DNA of 64,000 nt. Source: Dyella flagellata (GTDB taxonomy: Bacteria; Pseudomonadota; Gammaproteobacteria; Xanthomonadales; Rhodanobacteraceae). This document shows positions 59,324 through 64,000 of the stretch, in pieces. Each line of letters begins with the position of its first letter. Position 1 is the first letter of the stretch. The notes beneath the pieces were generated by a model. It made no database searches. It had not been told where the DNA came from and saw only the letters and a list, made by a program, of their open reading frames with translations. Both the position numbers and the translations under genes were made by a program. Location: assembly GCF_030160275.1 (NCBI RefSeq), contig NZ_BSOA01000048.1, positions 1 through 64,000 of the forward strand, in the 5' to 3' direction.

Positions 59324-60031
59324 ATGCACAAGAAGCTTTGCACATGGCTGGCGATCGGCTGCGCGCTGACAGGCGTCAGTGCAGTTCAGGCATGGCCCGA
59401 TCAGGACGGCTCGCCCGTATATCCCAAATGGTCTCATCCGTTCGACCGCAGCATCAACGGCTGGGCCAACCTGTCGATGCAGTGGCTGTACGCGCAGCCT
59501 TACAGCCAAAACCCTTACTTCGATCCCACCGGCCAATACTGTGCGGTAGGCCAGCAGGGGCCGGTATGGTACGTCGCGCCGATCTTCGCCATGAACCCCG
59601 GCAACTACACCCGCTCATGCACCATTCCACGCGACAAGGCCATCTTGTTCCAGGTCGCCTGGGTGGCCGATACCTGGCCCTGCCCCAATCCGAACTTCGG
59701 TCCGGCGCCGGGGCAATCGCTGTATGACTTCCTGTACCAGGACAGCGGCACCTACATGATGATGACCAGCCTCAGCGTCACGCTCGACGGCAAACCGATC
59801 CGCGACGTGCTCAAGGATCACTACATCTCCGACAGCCTGAACTCGGTGAAGGGCGACCTCAGCCTGCAATCCACCTTCGATTCCTGCATCACCGGCTCCT
59901 ATCAACCGGTGGTGATCAACGGCTATTTCCTGATGTTCAAACCGCTGTCACCGGGGCAGCACACCATCGTGCGTACCGCCACCAACATGGGCATGACCAA
60001 TACATTTACCTACTACCTGACTGTTCCCTAG
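59324..60031 (+). CDS. secreted protein of unknown function
   Basis: The 235-residue product has a signal peptide (MHKKLCTWLAIGCALTGVSAVQA). The body is rich in Trp, Pro, Tyr and Asn and has conserved-looking blocks WSHPFDRSINGWANLSMQWLYAQPYSQNPYFDPTGQYCAVGQQGPVWYVAPIF and FQVAWVADTWPCPNP. It ends in a beta-rich TIVRTATNMGMTNTFTYYLTVP. Four cysteines suggest disulphides. I do not recognise the family. A divergent AraC regulator 250 bp upstream may control it. Confidence 0.78.
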   Translation: MHKKLCTWLAIGCALTGVSAVQAWPDQDGSPVYPKWSHPFDRSINGWANLSMQWLYAQPYSQNPYFDPTGQYCAVGQQGPVWYVAPIFAMNPGNYTRSCTIPRDKAILFQVAWVADTWPCPNPNFGPAPGQSLYDFLYQDSGTYMMMTSLSVTLDGKPIRDVLKDHYISDSLNSVKGDLSLQSTFDSCITGSYQPVVINGYFLMFKPLSPGQHTIVRTATNMGMTNTFTYYLTVP

Positions 60032-60213
60032 TCCGCGTTGAAGCCAGGAGCGCGTAGGCTGGACATAGAGGAATGAGACAAATCCCCATGCACTCCACCC
60101 TCGCGGCCAATACTCTACGTTCCGTCGGTTCGAACAACGTACGAATCGACTACTCACCGTGAGGTGACCTTTCCTACGGGCTTCAATCCCCTATGCAGCC
60201 CCAGATGGATCCC

Positions 60214-60243
60214 GGCCCTCCCCCCTGTGGAGGGCCTTCTTTC
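60214..60243 (+). terminator. intrinsic terminator-like hairpin
   Basis: An 8-bp stem GGCCCTCC / GGAGGGCC (loop CCCCTGT) followed by TTCTTTC. It lies 183 bp past the stop of the secreted-protein gene and 30 bp before the stop of the minus-strand gene. Confidence 0.65.
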
Positions 60244-60272
60244 ATGCGGCGCACGACGAGGCCGACTGGTGC

Positions 60273-61433
60273 TTACACAATCACATGCGGCACAAACCGC
60301 GACGTATCCCGTGTAATCAGCGTTGCATCTTCGCGTATCCCCATGCCTGCCGGCGTATCGCCGACCACCCAGCTGCCGATCAACGGATAACCGCCCTCAA
60401 AGCGCGGCAAAGGATGGAACGACTGCCGGATGACAGGGCACTGCGTGTAGCGCCCGGGCGAGCTGACGCTTTCTCCGTCCGGCAAGGTGATTTGCACGTT
60501 CGCGCCTTCGCGCGAAAACAGCGGCTTTCTTACCCATCCAGGCGACAATGGCTGACCCGGCTCCTGCTCGAAGCACGCCGGCAGCAGGTTGGGATGGCCG
60601 GGATAGCGCTGCCAAAGCAGCGGCATGATGCCCTTGTTGCTCAGCACGGCCTTCCAGGGCGGTTCGATCAGCTGCAAGCCGGAGCGTGGCAGGGAGGGGC
60701 CGTACTCGTCGGCAAACAAATGCTCCAGCGGATAGAGCTTGAACAGCGAGCCGATGACCTTGTTCTTCAGGTCGGTAAACCTGCCTTGGCGCGTAATGCC
60801 GATATCCTCGATCGCGATCGTCTCGCCGTGCACACCTGCTTGCACGGCGCAGTCGCGCAAATACTCGATCGTGCCCTGATCTTCCAGGCTATGGCGTACG
60901 GCCGTGAAATAGAACGGCCGCGGCAAAGCTTTGCCGATCGTGGCGAAAGCCAGAATCAGTTGTTCCTGCAATTGATTGTACTGATCCGTATTCGACCCAA
61001 GCTTGCCGCGCTGCTGCTGCTCTTCCAGCCAGATCCACTGAAAAAAAGCCGCCTCATAAACGGAGGTCGGCGTGTCGTAATTGAGTTCGTACAGCTTGGC
61101 CGGATGGCAGCCGTCGTAGACCAGGTCCATGCGGCCGTACAGATGCGGCTGCCGTTCACGCCACGAGGCGGCAATCCAATCCCAATAGCGCGAGGGAATG
61201 GCGAGTTGGGTCAGCAAGTCCTCGCTGGCGACGACTTCGTCCACCAGCGACAAAGCCATCTGATGCAGCTCGCCCGTAGGTGCCTCGATATCACGCTCGA
61301 TCTGCTGCAGCGTGAAAGCGTAATACGCCGATTCATCCCAGTACGGCTCGCCATGCACGGAATGGAACTGGAAACCGTAGCGCTGAGCGGTCGCCTGCCA
61401 ATCAGCGCGAGGCTCAATGGCGATGCGCTTCAC
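60273..61433 (-). CDS. glutathionylspermidine synthase family ATP-grasp protein (YgiC/YjfC type)
   Basis: The 386-residue product matches the GSP-synthetase-like ATP-grasp family: YWDESAYYAFTLQQIERDIEAPTGELHQMAL at the start, GRMDLVYDGCHPAKLYELNYDTPTSVYEAAFFQW (about 100-135), IEPPWKAVLSNKGIMPLLWQRYPGHPNLLP (about 260-290) and WVRKPLFSREGANVQI. It likely joins a carboxylate to an amine with ATP; no amidase domain as in E. coli Gss. The GTG start at 61433 overlaps the DUF1190 gene stop by 4 bp (GTGA). It is the YgiC partner of a YgiB-type gene. Confidence 0.9.
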   Translation of the reverse strand: MKRIAIEPRADWQATAQRYGFQFHSVHGEPYWDESAYYAFTLQQIERDIEAPTGELHQMALSLVDEVVASEDLLTQLAIPSRYWDWIAASWRERQPHLYGRMDLVYDGCHPAKLYELNYDTPTSVYEAAFFQWIWLEEQQQRGKLGSNTDQYNQLQEQLILAFATIGKALPRPFYFTAVRHSLEDQGTIEYLRDCAVQAGVHGETIAIEDIGITRQGRFTDLKNKVIGSLFKLYPLEHLFADEYGPSLPRSGLQLIEPPWKAVLSNKGIMPLLWQRYPGHPNLLPACFEQEPGQPLSPGWVRKPLFSREGANVQITLPDGESVSSPGRYTQCPVIRQSFHPLPRFEGGYPLIGSWVVGDTPAGMGIREDATLITRDTSRFVPHVIV

Positions 61434-61960
61434 TCGCCTCCACCTTCGCCGCCTTCGCCACCACCATGGCCAAAGCCGCCGCGTCCGACGGTGTCGCCTT
61501 CTCCTACCGCCTCACTGGATGAAGAACTATGCCAGCCGCCGGCGCCCCCGCTATAGACATGCCCGTAACGCGGGGAGTAATTCGTATCGTCGCGTTTGCG
61601 GAAGACCGGGCCGGCCGGAAAATAGGTGGTACGCCCAGCCTGGATCACACGACCGATCAGGAACCCGTTCATCGCCGGGCTCCAGATCGGGCCGCCTTGC
61701 ACGGCAGCGTTCTGTTGACAGGCGTCCAGGCCGTAATCCTGCGCACATTGATCTTGCGTTGCGTAGTGCGGCGCCAGATTGGGAGCCTCCGCCGCGGCCT
61801 TCGTATATGCCGCCTCGCAACTGGCCTCCGGCACGCCTGCTTCAGTGCAGTTGCCCAGCGTGGTGAACACCTGCTGGCTTTTTTGCGCGTTATCGCATGC
61901 GCTGAGCAGTAACGGAGTCAATCCCATGACCACCAGCGATACCGTCCTGGATCGTTTCAT
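61430..61960 (-). CDS. DUF1190 (YgiB-type) lipoprotein
   Basis: The 176-residue lipoprotein (signal with LLSACDN; lipidated Cys22) has a DUF1190 domain: FTTLGNCTEAGVPEASCEAAYTKAAAEAPNLAPHYATQDQCAQDYGLDAC. It ends in a Gly/Ser/Glu tail. The family, including E. coli YgiB, usually sits directly upstream of a YgiC-type ATP-grasp gene, as here with a 4-bp overlap. Role unknown; envelope location is inferred from the lipobox. Confidence 0.9.
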   Translation of the reverse strand: MKRSRTVSLVVMGLTPLLLSACDNAQKSQQVFTTLGNCTEAGVPEASCEAAYTKAAAEAPNLAPHYATQDQCAQDYGLDACQQNAAVQGGPIWSPAMNGFLIGRVIQAGRTTYFPAGPVFRKRDDTNYSPRYGHVYSGGAGGWHSSSSSEAVGEGDTVGRGGFGHGGGEGGEGGGE

Positions 61961-62028
61961 GCCATCCCCTGATCGGCATTTTGGATGCGGATAGATTAAT
62001 TCAAAAGGCGAGGCCCAATCTTAAAAGA

Positions 62029-62391
62029 TCAGCTGCCGGCCGTTACCTTGACCCCACCGGTCAAAAATCCAACGAGCGCGCCAAAGACGGCTGCCGAGAC
62101 CAATAAGGCAAACCAGAGGGACAGCCTTAGAAACGACGGCCCCATCAGACCTGGAATGAATGCGCTGAAGGCAAGCGCAAACGGTGCCCCCTTGGCACTA
62201 GCGCTCGTCAAAAAGCGCAATACGCCCACTAACAGGCCAGTCATCCCAATGACGATGCACATCATCATGATGATGGTCATTTCACCCACACTCACCATTT
62301 TGAATAGCGCGGGCAGCTGGAAACACGCCCCTGCAAGCGCGATCAAACCAAGGCAAGCCATCGCCGCGCGCCATTTTTGCGAACCACTCAT
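62029..62391 (-). CDS. small integral membrane protein of unknown family
   Basis: The 120-residue product has four hydrophobic helices (about 10-28, 35-55, 68-85 and 90-112). Many genomes carry a membrane protein gene next to ygiB/ygiC, usually of DUF350, but this sequence does not show DUF350 motifs. GC content looks lower than its neighbours, with ATG-rich stretches. ATG 62391 has GGGGGC just upstream; a TTG at 62433 in frame is less likely. It lies 68 bp upstream of the DUF1190 gene, same strand. Confidence 0.65.
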   Translation of the reverse strand: MSGSQKWRAAMACLGLIALAGACFQLPALFKMVSVGEMTIIMMMCIVIGMTGLLVGVLRFLTSASAKGAPFALAFSAFIPGLMGPSFLRLSLWFALLVSAAVFGALVGFLTGGVKVTAGS

Positions 62392-62496
62392 CCCTGCCCC
62401 CGCACAAGATAATTTGACCGGATGGTAGTTCAAATCAGCGATCGGCGGGTATCGGCTGGCTTAAGATAAGAGACCCCTCATCCCGCCGGCCGCCCC

Positions 62497-62862
62497 ATGT
62501 TTGAATCCAAGAACCTGTTGCAAGCCTTCGACCGTGTGACCGACTACTGGTCGCCCAAAGTCGTCGGTCGGGTCAACGACCAGCTGCTCAAGGTGGCGAA
62601 GCTCAAAGGCCACCTGGTATGGCATGCGCACGACGATGAAGACGAACTGTTCTACGTGGTGAAAGGCCAGATGCACATCGAGCTTGAGCAGCAAGTCGTC
62701 GATCTGCATGAGGGCGATTTCTTCACCGTGCCGCGCGGCGTACGTCACAATCCGGTGGCTGAGCAAGAATGCTGGATCCTGTTGATCGAGCCCGCGTCGA
62801 CCAAGCACACCGGCGACGAGGTCACGCCGCAGACGCGTAGCCTGGACGAACAGCTCGCCTGA
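62497..62862 (+). CDS. cupin domain protein
   Basis: The 121-residue product is a single-domain cupin with both motifs: LVWHAHDDEDELFYVVKGQMHIEL (His, His/Asp, Glu metal ligands, about 41-64) and LHEGDFFTVPRGVRHNPVAEQECWILLIEP (about 70-98). The family is broad; some members are isomerases or epimerases, so the reaction is not known. It is a short stand-alone gene, with three bases between its stop and that of the convergent GGDEF gene. Confidence 0.92.
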   Translation: MFESKNLLQAFDRVTDYWSPKVVGRVNDQLLKVAKLKGHLVWHAHDDEDELFYVVKGQMHIELEQQVVDLHEGDFFTVPRGVRHNPVAEQECWILLIEPASTKHTGDEVTPQTRSLDEQLA

Positions 62863-62865
62863 TCC

Positions 62866-64000
62866 TCAGCCCGCCTGCACCGCGCAACCGCCATTGCGCT
62901 TGGCCATGTACATTCGCTCATCCGCGCGGATGCAAAGTCCATGCGGTGTCTGTGCATCGTCGGGAAATATGGCCAAGCCGATGCTGGCGCCGACCTGCAT
63001 GGCATGTCCTTCGATCATCAATGGCGCGTCCAGCAACTGCCGCAAGGCGCTGGCGACGTCGGCGGCCTCCTTGCGCGTGATCGGTCCTTCCAGCACCACC
63101 GAAAACTCATCGCCGCCGGTACGCGCCAGCGTGTCGATCCGTCGCAACCGCGTCATGAACAGGCGTGCAACCTGTTGCAAAACGGCATCGCCGACGTGAT
63201 GCCCGCGGGTATCGTTCACCTGCTTGAAACCATCCAGGTCGATGGCCAGCATCGCCATCCGCGCCTTGTGCTGCCGCGCGCGTTCGATCGCGCCACTGAT
63301 GCGGTCCTGGAACAGCCGGCGATTCGGCAAGCCGGTCAAGGCGTCGTGCTGCGCCAGATGCTGGTTGCGCGTCAGCTGGCCTTCCAGCAGCAGCAGGATC
63401 ATGCCCACCGCCACCAGGTATTTGGGCAGGTTCCACACCTCGGCGCCCACCTCGACATGCGGGTAGAAAATGTCGAACACCATGCCGAGCGGAAACACCA
63501 GCGACCAGGCCAGCAAACCCAGCAGCGTGACCACGAAGCCGCCGGTCCTGCGCTGCTTGGAAAAGCAGAACTGCAAGCAACAGGTGAAGTAGGCCACGAA
63601 GAGCGGCAACACGAAAACCAGATCCGGCCCGTGCTTGGAAAACTGCCAATGCAGCAAAGCCAGCGCGAGCGCCGTATTGAGGACCACCGTGATCCACCGG
63701 TTGGGCGGGCGTTCGGCATTCGGGGTGGTGGCGATGATGGCCAGCGGCACCAGGGCGAACAGGCTGGCGGCCCCCACCATGATGCCTTCGGGCACCGCGC
63801 TCAGCGAAGTCAGTGTCAGGTACAGCGTGTACACCGCCGACATGGCCCAGAACAGCAGGCGGCTTTCCCATTGATGCAGGCGCGGATCCATCGACCAGCA
63901 GAACAGTTCCGCGCACCACACCAGTGCCGCCGTGCCCACGATGTCGGCGATCACACCGCCCGCGCCGGGCAGGTCAAGGAACGAATAAGCGGCGAAATGC
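62866..64000 (-). CDS. membrane-anchored diguanylate cyclase (GGDEF), partial at the right edge
   Basis: The product carries six to seven membrane helices (an MASE-like sensor), then a GGDEF domain with the intact motif TGGDEFSVVLEG. The inhibitory RxxD site sits five residues earlier (RRID), so it should make c-di-GMP and be feedback-inhibited. The frame stays open past the GTG at 63954 to the end of the window (HFAAYSFLDLPGAGG...), so the true start is probably outside the window and the N-terminus is incomplete here. Confidence 0.9.
   Translation of the reverse strand, partial: HFAAYSFLDLPGAGGVIADIVGTAALVWCAELFCWSMDPRLHQWESRLLFWAMSAVYTLYLTLTSLSAVPEGIMVGAASLFALVPLAIIATTPNAERPPNRWITVVLNTALALALLHWQFSKHGPDLVFVLPLFVAYFTCCLQFCFSKQRRTGGFVVTLLGLLAWSLVFPLGMVFDIFYPHVEVGAEVWNLPKYLVAVGMILLLLEGQLTRNQHLAQHDALTGLPNRRLFQDRISGAIERARQHKARMAMLAIDLDGFKQVNDTRGHHVGDAVLQQVARLFMTRLRRIDTLARTGGDEFSVVLEGPITRKEAADVASALRQLLDAPLMIEGHAMQVGASIGLAIFPDDAQTPHGLCIRADERMYMAKRNGGCAVQAG

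Noticed and set aside
58083-60065. Degenerate GTAGGCTGG fragments near 58083 and 60055
   Set aside because: Only the GTAGG head and part of one arm remain; no hairpin can form, so not counted as REP units.

Overview
The window is a contiguous stretch of a high-GC gammaproteobacterial chromosome. The gene content (FabV enoyl-ACP reductase, RsuA/RsmC pair, OPT transporter, YXWGXW-repeat exoproteins, sedolisin, several GH18 chitinases, DUF3014, GTAG-headed REP hairpins with a RAYT transposase) points to the order Lysobacterales/Xanthomonadales, most likely the family Rhodanobacteraceae (Dyella/Luteibacter/Rhodanobacter-like). This placement rests on family resemblance, not on a search. I saw no rRNA, tRNA, CRISPR array, prophage or IS element.

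Layout. 0.2-9 kb: DUF1345/GNAT pair, aroG with an apparent aromatic-peptide attenuator, secreted FKBP, selO, the rRNA-modification operon rsmC-rsuA, and an OPT transporter. 9-20 kb: a lipoprotein, a small CCGxGC protein, a GH18 hydrolase, an exported methyltransferase, thpR, DinB, a YXWGXW protein, DUF3014, then two tandem modular chitinases. 20-26.6 kb: VOC protein, MFS pump, a chemoreceptor followed by an EAL-CBS-GGDEF protein under a sigma28-like promoter, and two tandem paralogues of a family I do not recognise. 27-34 kb: a membrane-anchored Mrr-like nuclease, 2OG oxygenase, a second YXWGXW protein, MHS transporter, an ECF42-type sigma factor with its DGPF partner, and an SRPBCC-ArsR operon with two operator-like palindromes. 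34-46 kb: RAYT transposase, ChaA-type antiporter, DUF3455, solitary ExbD, a PF10014 dioxygenase, MarR-GNAT fusion behind a perfect 19-bp palindrome, phosphoesterase, LysR/SDR divergent pair, a ferritin-like/ferredoxin/CDGSH fusion and fabV. 46-64 kb: exported beta-propeller and creatininase, GST, GIY-YIG-like protein, TPR-GGDEF, sedolisin, SPFH protein, AroQ-like protein, a second Mrr-like nuclease, AraC regulator, a YgiB-YgiC-type pair, a cupin, and a GGDEF protein running off the right edge.

How parts work together. Exported degradative functions (three GH18 proteins, sedolisin, FKBP, phosphoesterase) suit a soil or fungus-associated bacterium that feeds on polymers. Four signalling proteins (MCP, EAL-CBS-GGDEF, two GGDEF proteins) indicate c-di-GMP and chemotaxis control. 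GTAG-headed hairpin pairs are scattered through the window, five of seven between convergent genes, and the RAYT at 34.3-35.0 kb is the probable enzyme for them. The most notable regulatory structure is the aroG leader: a short reading frame with the run YYFWYGY, then a 10-bp hairpin with a T tract, with a competing antiterminator pairing.
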